A stretch of 64,000 nt of DNA from Euclidia mi (GCA_944739405.2 OX123190.2:61399805-61463804), one strand, 5' to 3'. Positions 24,770-36,200 are shown, counted from the first letter of the stretch. Made by a program: numbers and translations. The notes: generated by a model not told the origin, from the letters alone.

Positions 24770-25199
24770 TTATTCATACATACATAGATACATAGACTCA
24801 CGCCTGTTTCCCGGAGGGGTAGGCAGAGACTACGGAACGCCATTTGCAACGATCCTGACATGTCTCTCTTGCTTCATTCACTCCCATCAGATTCCTCTTG
24901 CATGCTCTTCTGTTCAGGGTACTTCTAACCTGTCCTGTTTTTAGGATGTCACCAATCTGGTCAGAGAACGTCCGCCTAGGTCTTCCCCTTCGTCCTGTCC
25001 CTTCCACACTTGCCTTATATATCTGCTTGGTCAGTTTTACATCATCCATCCTCTCCACGTGCCCAAACCATCTTAGCATACCTTTCTCGATGCTTGTCAC
25101 TACATCTTCTTTTACCCCACAACACTCTCTTATCACACAATTCTTTACTCTGTCAGTCAAAGAAACACCACACATACTTCTCAGTGCACTCATTTCTAC
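24770..25199 (-). mobile_element. RTE-like LINE, 3' part (separated by nested insertion)
   Basis: Minus-strand coding for the C-terminal tail of a LINE reverse transcriptase: EMSALRSMCGVSLTDRVKNC, then MLRWFGHVERMDDVKLTKQI, RRGRPRRTFSDQIGD and a final VVSAYPSGKQA before the stop. This 'RWFGHVERM..GRGRP' tail is typical of RTE-like insect LINEs. The 3' end runs into an ATGT-type run at about 24770-24800. Its missing N-terminal part is at 27660-30240 on the same strand: the sequence 'RINAVE' there continues directly into 'MSALRSMCG' here once the intervening LINE is removed. Confidence 0.85.
25193..25199. repeat. Left target-site duplication of nested LINE
   Basis: TTTCTAC here; TTCTAC recurs at 27660-27665 on the other side of the inserted LINE. 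The duplicated bases encode the Val-Glu junction of the interrupted host LINE. The length is 6 bp, or 7 if a base of the TTTC tail is counted. Confidence 0.75.
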
Positions 25200-27659
25200 C
25201 GTTATTAGCTTATCTCCTGTAGATGAATGTGTCGTTATGCGCCATATCACGGGTATGAAGTCAAATGCTGAGGGATGTGACCATATTACTTTAAAAATGT
25301 TAACTATATCTTTGCCCTACGTGCTTCCATCCGTGACTGACATTACTAATCGTTCCTTGGAATCATCTTCCTTTCCTGATTTGTGGAATATCGCAGCGGT
25401 TAGACCACTTGCAAAAAAACCGGACCCAACTACTGTATCTGATTTACGACCCATTAGCATTTTACCCTGTAATTCTAAAGTAATAGAAAAAGTTGTCTGT
25501 CAGCAACTGTCAGACTATCTAGAAAAAAAATCAATCCTACCTGCGTTTCAGTCGGGATTTAGGAAACGTCATGGTACTTCAACGGCTCTGCTAGATGTTA
25601 CCGATAACATATTGTCTGCTCAGGGCTCTGGCATGTGTACTGTCCTCGTTTTGCTAGATTATTCTCGCGCTTTAGACAGTATTGACGTTTCTTTGCTCCT
25701 ATCAAAGCTACGCTACTATGGGTTTGACCAGAAGACGATACAATGGTTCCATAGCTATCTCGATAACCGTCAGCAGTACGTCGAATTGAGGAGAAATGAT
25801 GGCAGTGTTAGTGTGTCTGAGCTGGCTCACGTCAAAAGAGGAGTTCCGCAAGGTTCCATACTTGGCCCCATACTATTTAGCTTGTATTGCGCCGATGTGG
25901 TCAAGTGTATCCAGTCTTGCAGCTATCATATATATGCTGATGATATTCAGGTATATGTTTCTTTCCATCCACACGAATATGAAGCAGCTATTACCGCTCT
26001 GAACAAGGATCTAAAGAATATATCTGACTGGAGTGAGAGTAACTGTCTTATGCTTAACCCTACTAAGACCAAATATATGCTCTTTGGAGCGAAACACAAG
26101 ATTGACGCATTACCCACGCTGACAATATCTTTGATGGGCCAGCCTATTGTCAAGGTCAATGAAGCGCGCAATCTTGGGTTACGCATGGACAGTGAGCTCA
26201 GATTTGCAGAACATATAGCGGAATGTGCTCGGAATTGTTTTTACCGCCTGAAGATTTTATACAGAATGAGGCAACATTTGTCTGAGGAACTTAGAGTGCA
26301 ATTAGTCGAGTCACTGGTTCTATCAAAACTTAATTATGCTGACACCGTGTACGGGCCAAGACTTTTAGCAAGAACCAAGCGTCTCATTCAACGTGTTCAA
26401 AACGCTTGCGCCCGTTTTTGTTTCCACATCCCACCTAGAAGCCATGTCACACCATTTTTTAACCAACACTCTATCTTGAAAATGAAATCGCGCAGAAAGT
26501 TACACTTGGCATGCCTACTATTCGGTGTCCTCAAATATAAGGAACCAGCATACCTTCATAGTAAGCTTAATTGTGTCACGAGTCAGAGGGAGTGTTCGAG
26601 TAGAACGTGCGCACAACAACTGTCCATACACAATCATAATTCTGCTGCGTTCCGAGGTAGTTTCCGTTACGCAGCTTCAAAAGTATGGAATAACCTACCC
26701 CTCCCTCGCCTCTGAGGGAAATAAACAGTACTGTCACATTCAAAAAGCGTCTTCGGCAGTATCTATTGGCATCTCAGTGTAAACTGCGTAACGCAAATGT
26801 CGACATGTCTTTTATTTAATTATGTACTATTTAAAGCAATTTGATGTCCGAATGTATTAGTTAATTTATTATTTCAATCTATATTATTTACATATCAATT
26901 ATTATCATTTATGTGTGATAATAATATGTAGTATAAATAATTAATTTTAATATAATCTTATATATCATGTTTTAATATAATATAATTTAACAAAATATAA
27001 TTCTAATATAATTTAATCTAGTATATTAATATAATTGTAATAAAATTTCAATATAATTTAACAAAATATGATATTACTATAATTTCATCTAGGATAATTT
27101 TATATAGTTTTATTATAAGACAATTATTAATATAATTTAATTTTAATAAAAAAAATCACAGAGTGCCGCTCTTCTGTCCACCCTACTCTTTCCCCGCGGC
27201 CTTTTCTCGCGCCTAGGTTTTAACGAGATTAATTTGCGTGTGGTTTTTTTATTCCTTTTACATTATTTTTTGTCTGCCTTTTGAGTGCATGTGATTGCAT
27301 TTTGTATTATATGTATTATATGTATATTTTTATATAACACAGAAATTATTATGTGTTTTGCATTGTGAGTGAGCGCGACACCTGGTTGGGCATCCGTGGT
27401 GGGTGAATGGGAGCCAAGAGAATATCAGCGTCCTGTATGCATCAGCTGTACTGGGCATAATGCTGACTTGGCTACCCTTTTGGTCAGCACTGGGACACAT
27501 ACTCGACATTACTCGATATTTTTTTTTTTCTGATCTGCAAATTCTTCTCTATTTTTATTTAATGTGCCTTTATAATCAGTTTTGTTCTTTTAAAATATTG
27601 TATGTTGTTCTGTTTTGTGCTGTATCCAAATAAATGTTTCTTTCTTTCTTTCTTTCTTC
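25200..27659 (+). mobile_element. CR1/Jockey-type LINE inserted in the RTE-like LINE
   Basis: A 2.46 kb 5'-truncated non-LTR retrotransposon: the 3' part of ORF2, a ~940 bp 3' UTR with an extremely AT-rich central section (26810-27150, many TATAATTTAA-like units), and a tail of AAATAAATG followed by TTTC repeats. It is flanked by the host LINE on both sides and by the TTCTAC duplication. The insertion is plus-strand inside a minus-strand host element. Confidence 0.85.
25245..26715 (+). pseudogene. LINE reverse transcriptase (CR1/Jockey group), 5'-truncated
   Basis: About 490 codons without an internal stop. The RT domain shows SDLRPISILP and FQSGFRKRHGTSTALL, motif A LLDYSRALD (first catalytic Asp present; the usual Phe is Leu), motif B RGVPQGSILGPILF, and motif C YADD at 25933-25944. 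Then come thumb-like sequence, 'NLGLRMDSELRFAEHI', and the C-terminal AASKVWNNLP typical of CR1/Jockey-like elements. The open frame continues upstream to 24898, but codons before about 25200 are the antisense of the RTE-like LINE and are not part of this protein. No endonuclease is present because of 5' truncation, so this copy cannot move on its own. The long open frame indicates a fairly recent insertion. Confidence 0.85.
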
Positions 27660-30240
27660 TTCTACAGCATTTATTCTACTTTCATGACTCTTCTGCCATA
27701 CCCAACTATCACTACTATACATAAGAGTAGGTACTAACACCCCTCTAAGCACAGCCAAACGTGCCTTTTTGGACACGTTTTGGCTATTCATAAACGCCTT
27801 CAGAGCTCCATTCACTCTATTACCTGCATTAACTCTTCTTTCAATATCTTCTACATTCTTACCATCTCTTGTAAACAGCGTACCTAAATATATGTACAAA
27901 CTCATTCACTTGCTCCACTCGCTGTCCATCGATCATAACATTACAAGCCGTAACGCATTCCTCCTTTTCAAAAACCATAACTTTCGTTTTACTTACATTC
28001 ACTTTCATTCCTTTCCTCTCTAACGCACCATGCATGATTGTTACCATCTCCTGCAACTCCTCCACTGAAGACGCAAGTATAACCTGATCATCAGCATAAA
28101 GGAGGCATTTGACAAGTAACTCATTCATCCTTAATCCAGTCACTATTTTTCAAATCTTGCAAACAACTGTCCATGAAGAGGTTGAACAGCCACGGCGACG
28201 CAACACATCCCTGTCTAACACCTGTCTCGATGGTAAACCAATCCGTGTATGACCTATTTATCCTCACAAAAGCTCCAGAATCTTCAAAACGGGATTTCAG
28301 ACCTCGTATGAGGCTGCTGTTCACCCCATACATCGACAGTACCGACCACATTTCATTCCTCACCACTTTATCGTAAGCCTTTTCCAAATCCACGAATGCG
28401 CAATAGACCTTTTGAACTTTGGCCAATAACTTTTCGGCTATGCACCGAAAGGAAAAGACGTGCACCCCATACCCTTTCGGAATCCTGCTTGTACATCCCA
28501 TATTTTTTTGTCGGTTACTTACATATCTCTTTCAATCAGTACCTTCGCATACAATTTGCCAACAATGCTGAGAAGGCTAATGCCTCTATAGTTTTTGCAG
28601 TCTTGTTGCGAGACTTTTCCCTTATAAAAAGGCACAACCTCTGCTGTGGCTCAGTCATCAGGTACTCGGCCGCTGCTCCAGCACAAGTTAAATAAGCGCT
28701 CCAGCTGACCAACTACGATACCCTGTCCAGCCTTCAGCATTTCAACTGTAATCCTATGATATACTGCAGCCTTACCTAATTTCATACTTCCCTTTCATTC
28801 ATTTCAAACCTTCAAAATACTCCTTCCATCTCTTCAGCACGCATGATTCACTGATTGACGTGTATTCTAAGGATTGAGTTCTTCCTCGAACTGCACGAAC
28901 GGATTTCCAGAAAAACTTTATGTTTCTCCGGAAATCTTCAGATAGTCTGCTATCAAACTCATCTTTCTTTTCCTCTTTTTTCCTTTTAACAATTTTTTTC
29001 ACAATTCTTTTTGACCTAACAAACTCCTTTCTTGCTTCATCTATGTCATCACTCGTTGCCTTTCTCTGGCAGCCGACCAATCTAACCAAGTTTTCTTCTT
29101 CTCTGACACTGCTGATTGTACATTCTTGTCCCACCATGTATTCTTAACCTTTCGTATTTTCCGCCTCTTGATCACACCATATACTTCAGACGCTACACAT
29201 ATTATCTCTTCTTTAAAAGATTGCCATAATTCTTCCATATCATTTATGCCATCGAACCTCTCAAATCTTGCTATCAACTTTCGCTTATACTCATCTTTCA
29301 CATCTTTCTCTTGCAGATTTTCTACTTTTATTCTTTCCTAGACACTATTTTCATTAAGTTCTCGGTGTCGCCATCCTTTTAAGAGCCCACTTATTCGGCT
29401 AATCACCAAGAAGTGGTCTGTGTGGATGCCGATCGCTCGATACATCCTTGTATCTAACACATTCTTTCTCAAATGTTCATCTACAATTACAAAATCAATC
29501 ATGCTTCTTCTAACATTCTTAGCCTCACGCGTATACATGTATATCCTTTTGTGATCAAACATGGTGTTTGTCACACAAAGGCTCCACTCTAAACAAACCT
29601 CAAGCTATACTTTTCCATTTTCATTCACACTCTCATCACCAAATCCACCTAAAACCCTTTCAAATCCATCTCGTTTTACTCCCATCCATCCATTGAAATC
29701 ATCTAACAAGATCAATCTTTCGTTATCCTTACATTTCCTCAAATTCGCTCTTAAATTCTCCCAAAATTCCTGCCTTTCGTCTTGTTCTCGCTGTGACATA
29801 CCCGCTACTATGTGGACCGGGGCGTAAACCCCTACAATAAAGAGACGAGTAAGTCCTACTTTCATTCTCATCCACAATAGTCTAGCATTTACACATTCAA
29901 ATTCCTTAACGCACTCATTTATTCGCGCAAACAGTATTAAACCAACTCCCTTGCAGGCTCTGGTGGTACTGTCTACCCCAGACCAATAAGCCGTGTAGCT
30001 ATCATGCTTAGTGAGGCCACAACCTTTCCTTTTTGTCTCATTCACACATAGAAAATCAATATTTCTATCACCCATCATCTGGCATACTTCATTCAATTTA
30101 CCATCCATTCCTCCTCCAACATTTAATGTTCCAAACCGGTTTTCCGTAGGCCGCTTTTCGCCCTCGCGGGAAACGAGACGTGATGGGTTGCGAACCGCGT
30201 CGCCGCCGTCTGGAGAAATATAATTTTCAGTTCCCATAGC
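27660..30240 (-). pseudogene. RTE-like LINE ORF: endonuclease and reverse transcriptase, multiply broken
   Basis: Read leftwards from 30237. The APE-type endonuclease comes first (29605-30237): NRFGTLNVGG, DFLCVNETKRKG, LFIVGVYAPVH and LLDDFNGWMG, where the last normally reads GDFNG, so one glycine is changed to Asp. Then a linker in several frames (29574 to 28799). The RT follows: FVDLEKAYDKV (motif A), GVRQGCVASPWLFN (motif B), YADD at 28087-28098, and LGTLFTRDGKNVEDIERRVN with RLAVLRGVLVPTLMYSSDSW. At least six frame breaks separate these pieces. The reading ends at ESRINAVE where the nested LINE begins; the tail resumes at 25199. Proteins of this type are often annotated as craniofacial development protein 2-like. 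Confidence 0.85.
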
Positions 30241-30600
30241 GTTCCCACGAGCGTTAGGGATTTAAAATTTCCGTCCCCGCAGAGCCCTTTACGGGGATAA
30301 GGTGGAATCCCAGCTGTGCCCTGTGACCACCAACTTAAGCACCCTCCGTTTGCGACCAGCTTGCCCTCTGGCCTCCCCTCTATCTCTATCTGGCTATATT
30401 GAGGTTTGTTTTCGGGTATGCTCCCTGAATGTTGGTTTTATTTCGGAGTGTTCCTTCTCCTAGACGGGTTGCCATCCAAAGCTGACGAGGCCCATCCCCC
30501 CAAAGAGAGTGGTTTAATTTCGGAGTTTCCCTTCTCCTAGATGGGTTGCCATCCAAGGCTAACGAGGCCCATCCCCCCGAAATCCTCTTATTCTGTTGGG
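30241..30600 (-). mobile_element. 5' UTR of the RTE-like LINE with 77 bp tandem repeat
   Basis: Upstream of the endonuclease start, the sequence is much less AT-rich than its surroundings. A unit containing TTTCGGAG, TTCTCCTAGA, GGGTTGCCATCCAA and GAGGCCCATCCCCCC occurs at about 30441-30503 and again at 30518-30580, period 77. Tandem 5' repeats of this sort are common in LINE promoters. Regulatory activity is inference. Confidence 0.65.
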
Positions 30601-30797
30601 GAAAACTTTTTTACACGAAATGCTTGAGCTTCAAATTGAGTGGAAACGGAATGCGATTCGCTAGCAAGTCAACATTACCCAATGACGTTTATTGATGGTA
30701 TTTAATCAAATCAATATTTAATCGCTAATACTTTTGTAGGATTTTCTTGCTTTTTTAGTGAAGTAAGGTAAAATATATATTAAGCTGAAGATCCAGA

Positions 30798-30810
30798 GAA
30801 TATTGTGTAT
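30798..30810. repeat. Left TSD of GC-rich insertion
   Basis: GAATATTGTGTAT, repeated exactly at 31522-31534. Confidence 0.9.
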
Positions 30811-31521
30811 CCCCACCGTGGCATCTCCACCTTGTGGTGGTGGAAGGGCTCAGTGACCGTAGTTTGGACACCCACGGTGAAGCTAAGCGGGATCCCGGGA
30901 GTGGAGGCTCCACTTGGGGTTGGGTGAGGCCTGCACAAGATGCGTCGCAAGGTGCGGGTGCGTGGGACAGTTCTGTCTGTTCCTCGCAGTCGGGCGCGGT
31001 CGCGGGAGGAGAGGCGTGTCGGTGTTGCGTTGCCGCGCGCCCTATCTCCCGCGACCAAATGGGGGCGCACCATTTGATGCGTTGCAGTGGGGCCGCAGAG
31101 GAAGAGGAGATGCGGTTTTGTCAGGTTGCCGTCCTCCCTATCCTCTGCAGCCGTTTTAGTGCCTACGGATGGCGAGCGCTGGGGCTGCTCCCCGTCCGCC
31201 AAAAGGCAAGGAGGCGGCGTAGTGTCCGCGCCGCCTTCCAAGTAGCATAACGAGGCGGGGCCTGCCAACACCAACGGCGGGCCAGTCCCGAGCGGGGTCA
31301 CGGAAAAGTATGCTATCCGCGAATCGCGTGACCCCGCCACTACACGGAACCCACCACACCACGGTGGTTTTAGTGGGTATGCCCCGAACGCCTAGGGAGA
31401 GCCTCCACACACCTCCTCCGCCAGTCCCAACCCCGGTCGATCACACTCTGGCCGGGTCGGCGTCGAGTTGAGATGGCTCATAAGGAGAGTTTCCACCGTA
31501 TTAGTCAACAAAAAAAAAACT
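30811..31521 (+). mobile_element. GC-rich retro-insertion with poly(A), 711 bp
   Basis: The block is visibly GC-rich against AT-rich flanks, ends in a run of ten A and is bounded by the 13 bp direct repeat GAATATTGTGTAT. This combination identifies a plus-strand retrotransposed unit. Its 3' part contains CCACGGTGGTTTTAGTGGGT, a phrase resembling the 3' UTR of R1-clade lepidopteran LINEs, and its 5' part has stem-forming CCACCTTGTGGTGG. A 186-codon minus-strand and 138-codon plus-strand frame cross it but look like GC-driven frames. It may be a SINE or an internally deleted LINE derivative; I do not recognise it. Confidence 0.75.
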
Positions 31522-31534
31522 GAATATTGTGTAT

Positions 31535-32150
31535 GTACGACACTGTGATTTAAGGGGCCTCTGGGCCGTTTCAATCTGTGCCCAGTGTTACGAGTACTCT
31601 GTGTTCGATCCTTAGACGGAACATTTCCATCTACACATTGTTACGTGTAGTTTGTGTCCGATGACGAAATAGAATCAATTATAGAGGCTTAGAAAATCCT
31701 TTCAATACCAAATATTTCAATAAAAATTATGTATTGTAAAACATTCTTAAATTTGTATTGGTAAATCCAAGTACAGTACAAAAATCCATGAATAGCTGCT
31801 TACCGAATGAATATGGTAAGAATGTTAAAGACGCCATTAATAAACATGAAGAGATGTCTTAACGACGGGGTAATGGCCCGGTGGTAACGTGCACAGAATC
31901 CACGCAATCAGGGTAAATAATGGTTTTCTTTAATATGGAACAATTTTATTTCCTGCTGAAGACAAAAATCCAAGGAAATGAAATATGATCTGGAATCTAC
32001 AGTAACTTTTAATAATAATATATTTGTTCAATTGTAGTGAGAAACAATAATATAAATATCTGCCCATCAGGTCTATACTTGTAATAGCCCAAAATAATTA
32101 GACACTTCTGAGGCTGCATGCAGATCGGCACATGTACAACATAGTATTTA
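31535..32150. other. No recognisable feature
   Basis: AT-rich. GTGTTCGATCC at about 31601 resembles a Pol III B box, but no A box is found at the right spacing. Confidence 0.4.
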
Positions 32151-32212
32151 TACCTTAAATAAGTTAAGTTAACGCGATTAAGACCCGCTAAATTATTTTG
32201 TAACATGTACAA
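32151..32212 (+). mobile_element. Orphan 3' tail of a Penelope-like element
   Basis: 'ACCTTAAATAAGTTAAGTTA' and 'AAGACCCGCTAAATTATTTT' line up with the 3' end of the Penelope-like element at 59635-59687 ('GCCTTAAATAAATTAGTTAT', 'TAAGACCCGCTATATAACCT'). No coding part is visible beside it. It marks a severely 5'-truncated insertion. Confidence 0.55.
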
Positions 32213-33689
32213 CACTTTAGTTTTATATTCTCTTTGAGATAAGTCAAGAGTATGTTGCAGTATGATTTTGATACTTATATCTTACGCCATAAGAATATTA
32301 CGAAAGTCAAAGTGTCCAGATTGACGTACTGAAGTGCTGATATTCCCTGTTGCAAGCGATCATCACATCCAACAGTTTCAAACTAAAGTTAATAGCCACT
32401 GTAACTAGTTTCAGAATAACCAGTTTTTTATAAGCATAGTAATTGATAAAGATCAAATTTTCCTAGAATTTCATTGACTGAAGGTGTTTGAGTTAGCTTC
32501 TGGACAAACCACATTTCAACAAATCTTAATATACTCTAGAGCGTCCCCTTACAAAACACGGTTTAAACAAGGCTTTACTAAAAGTCTTACGGCGATCATC
32601 TACTTGACTTCTTTTATTAAAGTAGGGTGAGTTTCCTGCTCCACGACATGCAATACTAACTTATCAAATTGTATGAAGAAATGTTAGCGTTTTTATTCGT
32701 ATGGCTCGATTTTGTGACAGTGAACGGAGGGTTGTGTTTTCACGTAATTTTGTGTATGGCCGTTGTTTTGGTTTTTATTATTCATTGCATTTGATAGTAT
32801 GTTTTGGATATGTGTACTTAAATACGTTGAATTTCTTTACATATCTTTCTTTATTTGATTTTCGTGTAAGTGTGTGACGAACTCTGATGTTGGAGATTTT
32901 AGACCACACCATAAGTCTTTGAAATGGACCAGGACCCAAAGGTCAACAAACTATTACCCGTCTAAATGACGACCTCAGTAGAAGTCGCTTAACTTGGCCG
33001 ATATATTAAGAACAGCAAAGTCATAGTGCTATGGGCGTTATAGATGATTTTATAATGTCAGTAGAAATAAAATATTATCAAGCCACGTTACAGTCATCCT
33101 AAATATTTGAGGTATGGAGGTACGGAAATTAAGTTCTTACAGGGTCATAATTGCTATTTCTCTTTTATTGCTTGTTATTTTACATTAGTATCTTAAATTA
33201 TTACAATAAAATGGTTCACATATTTTTAATACTAAAAGAATTTACTGTGACTTGTTTATTTCTCGAGTTACCTCATTATATCGAAAGATTAAGACTATTA
33301 TTTCTCGTAGGAAAACAAAACATTCCATATGTTACAAAAAATTGCTGCTGTGCCTATACAAGGGAAAAATATTCCGTGAAAATATGGTTCACAAAATGCA
33401 CGAAGTTTTTCACACCTTTTTACATCTGGAATTCGACGCTTTTACTTTTTAAATTCTACCAATTACCACCACGTCAGATATTTTCGACAAATATTTTATG
33501 AAGGCTTTCGGTGAAGCATTGAATACTACTTAATACATGTTTAATAGTTTTCATCACTTATACAATAAGACTGAATCTGTTTAAGATGTTTCTCATTTTA
33601 TGCTCTTATAGAGTATATAAGAAACATCTTTCATGGCTGTCTGTATAAACGCGCTATACTAAAAGCTACCGAATTTTTGTTCACTAATA
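32213..33689. other. No recognisable feature
   Basis: AT-rich, with a 10 bp stem at about 33582-33627 (AGATGTTTCT/AGAAACATCT). The 116-codon frame at 33151-33501 is hydrophobic but AT-driven. Confidence 0.4.
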
Positions 33690-33765
33690 AACAGTGTGAT
33701 TCCTGAAAAAGGCTTAGGTATAACGCACGCGGGTGGAGCCACGGGCAAAGTTTAGTATAGTATAT
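33690..33765 (-). mobile_element. End fragment of RTE-style non-autonomous element
   Basis: ACGCACGCGGGTGGAGCCAC GGGCAAAG is the reverse complement of the opening phrase of 8188-9239 (TTTGCCCGCTGCTTCGCTCGCGT), diverged. A short relic only. Confidence 0.4.
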
Positions 33766-34793
33766 TTCACACAAACGTCCTGATTTGATGACGAAAAGAA
33801 ATATGTATTTTTTTAATTATTTATTAATAGTATTAACAGAGTTGCCTTTGTTTAACGGCGGCAAAAGAAATGTGAAATTGTTGAACGTTCTCAATAAAGT
33901 ACTGAATTAATTGCTACACAGGAGCATAGCTAAAATAAACAATGCTTTCATATCTCTTCAGAAGTGGCTTATCGAAAGTTTGAAGCGCAGGTAGAGCAGC
34001 CATTTTCAATTATGCGTTGGGATTGAAATTGCTTTCGATAAATATCGTGGGACCGACTTGTATATGATCGCAGTTAACAAGTGTGTGTAAGTAACACACC
34101 TTCGGTTCGTACCCGGTTCATAACAATGGAACCTTCGTATGTATTGCCTTGGATTGTCGGTGGAAGTAAATTTTAGAATGTCTTTGTAATGTAAGTGTAT
34201 GGCGTGACATAAATGGGAGCACGTGCATAAGTGTGGATTTGGTGGATTTCTACTAGTCAGCCATATAGCAATGCATGTTAATTAATTTGCTTAAAGTACA
34301 ATGTAGAGAGAACCAATACGGTTGAGGAAAGCTGCCCGCCTTTACTAAATCCAAATGTATTCGTTAATCAAAATTATGTAACATGATAATAATTCGATAA
34401 GTTGATATCGTAAACAGGCTCTAAATAAATACAAAATACTCCTTTAAAATATTGCTTATTTGTACCGTTAAAAACCTTTGCCATCAACTTAAAAACAGCA
34501 ACAATAGATGATAATTTCCAAGATAAAACAACTTGGAACTTTGTTTCCCATTAAATAATAACGCGTGGGATGAAATACTATCCTTTACTTAACATTGCGT
34601 TTTCTAAAATGAAATATTAAATATTATTTATTGATTTTGAACTGCATTTATTACTTAAGCATAGAGCAGTTGTTATAGTGTAACAAGTTACAGAATTTCT
34701 CATAATAGGTAATTGGTTTATCAATGGGGCAATAGATAACTATCAAAATAATGAATGATAGTAGAAGCCTTTAAATTAGTCTTTAAAGGACTT
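33766..34793. other. No recognisable feature
   Basis: AT-rich; no supported gene or repeat. Confidence 0.45.
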
Positions 34794-35003
34794 GACTGCA
34801 CGGTTGGCGCAGTGGTTTAAGCGGCCGCCTCGCCACTTGGTACTGCGCCGAGTGTTGTGGGTTCGATTCCCACACGAGACAACACTTTGTGTGATCCACA
34901 AATTGTTGTTTCGAGTCTGGGTGTTCATTATTGTTGTTAGTTGTATGTTTGTAAAGTCCCCCACGACACAGGATTTATTCCTAGTGCGGGAGTTGTCTTT
35001 TAA
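34794..35003 (+). mobile_element. tRNA-derived SINE (family 2)
   Basis: A box TGGCGCAGTGG (34805-34815) and B box GGTTCGATTCC (34860-34870) give a Pol III promoter. The body includes 'CACAAATTGTTGTTTCGAGT CTGGGTGTTC' and 'GGATTTATTCCTAGTGCGGG', ending in an A-rich run after AGTTGTCTTTT. It differs from family 1 in body and tail. No clear TSD was found. Its first half is shared in style with a B-box fragment at 37308-37347. Confidence 0.8.
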
Positions 35004-35139
35004 AAAAAGTAAAAACTCAGCTCTCTGAAAATGTATGTAATGTATCTTGCTCAATGTGAATGCTATTGTATATTGTTTTATTTAAACGATGTCGTTTTAT
35101 TCTATTTTCTTTTTCTGTATATAAAATTCTTGCGTTACT

Positions 35140-35275
35140 GTCTTACTGACAGACAAAGCCCAGCCAAAACTATTAATTGGGTGCAAGAAGCTGAAATTTG
35201 GAATGTATGTGCCTCGACCGCGTACGGGAGCACTAAGAAGTGATTTCCCGAAATTTTCACGGAATGGGGTAGAAA
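35140..35275 (-). mobile_element. Relic related to the 8188-9239 element
   Basis: 'GACAGACAAAGCCCAGCCAAAACTATT' and 'AAGCTGAAATTTGGAATGTA' are a diverged reverse complement of the end of the element at 9155-9225. Probably an old copy of the same family in opposite orientation. Confidence 0.5.
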
Positions 35276-35710
35276 CGGTTAATTTAACATAAATACCTGC
35301 CTAAATGCCTGGGGGCATATTTTAGTTTTATATCATTGATCTTAAAACTATCTTAGGCTAGCGTTACTACAAGTTCGTTATTGTTGCAAGCAGTTTAAAG
35401 CTTTAGTGTTCGACCTTTTTGTCGCTTTTCATACAGCCGATGTCACCATCAAATGTTCTACTCTGTACGAATACAAATATCCATCACTGCGGTTGCTTTT
35501 TGTAACCCCGAAGCAGTAAACTAAAATACGAATCGGCCAGTGTGTGTTTGTAAGCATAAATGCCGCAGTAGTGCACAAGTACTCCAACAAGATTTGTCTA
35601 AATGTAACGTTTAAATTGTTACAAAATTCACATTATTTTTGCGCCGTGAAAGGCATCACACCCTTAATATTGGATTATGTGAAACTTATACATCAACTGT
35701 ACTATGCTGA

Positions 35711-35740
35711 ATATATATATATATATATGTGTGTGTATGT
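35711..35740. repeat. (AT)n(GT)n microsatellite
   Basis: About nine AT units followed by GT units, immediately before the inverted Penelope fragment. Confidence 0.9.
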
Positions 35741-36200
35741 GGGTCCCAAGCTGGAGGTACATTCCATTCCGTTTGTGTTTAATGTCTTAATAGCTGACAT
35801 TAAACACAAATGCTCGACGAAGTCTGCTGTGTGTGAACATGTAGAACAAGGAACCAACCATTACCTGCGATTTGATAAACCACAGATACTCGCAAAAGAA
35901 CACCGTTTTATTCCAAGAATGATACGTGAAGCTATTGAAATTAAAAAACATCCTAATTTCAATGGGGAAGATGGTTGGAATGTACCTCCAGCTTGGGACC
36001 CTGTTATCAGGCTAATGAAACCCAAAAAGGACAAAGTCACCAGAAGACATCAAGACACAGTGAGCACATTCTGCGTAGATAGTAACACCAATAGTTGAAA
36101 AATGTTCGGGTACTTTGAGATAACTTTTAAATTCAAGACAAAGACAAATATCACCTCAGTCTGCCGTGAACATGAATCCTGTAAAGAATTCGAAACGTCG
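35741..36200 (+). pseudogene. Penelope-like element, endonuclease-region fragment with inverted copy
   Basis: From 35796 the plus strand reads DIKHKCSTKSAVCEHVEQG, PQILAKEHRFIPRMIREAIE and FNGEDGWNVPPAWDPVI. This is the C-terminal half of the GIY-YIG endonuclease of Penelope-like elements (usual pattern: SAVAEH..ETGH .. IL..E..Y..R..REAIEI.KH), including the invariant Glu of REAIE. The N-terminal GIY and YIG strands are absent. Upstream, 35741-35766 is an exact 26 bp reverse complement of 35976-36001, and 35772-35786 of 35796-35810, so an inverted, internally deleted copy of the same segment precedes it. 'TTCGAAACGTCGGCTAGTAA' at about 36188 resembles a Penelope 3' phrase. Confidence 0.8.

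Noticed and set aside
24898..26715. A single 605-residue protein
   Set aside because: The first ~100 codons are the antisense of the RTE-like LINE tail; only the part after about 25245 is LINE reverse transcriptase.
30780..31340. A 186-residue minus-strand protein in the GC-rich block
   Set aside because: The block is a plus-strand retro-insertion with poly(A) and TSD; long frames in GC-rich DNA arise because stops are AT-rich, and no domain is visible.
31590..31620. Another SINE head (GTGTTCGATCC)
   Set aside because: No A box at the right distance and no SINE body.
33151..33501. 116-residue membrane protein
   Set aside because: Hydrophobic composition follows from T-rich DNA; no signal of selection, no Kozak context or neighbouring exons.
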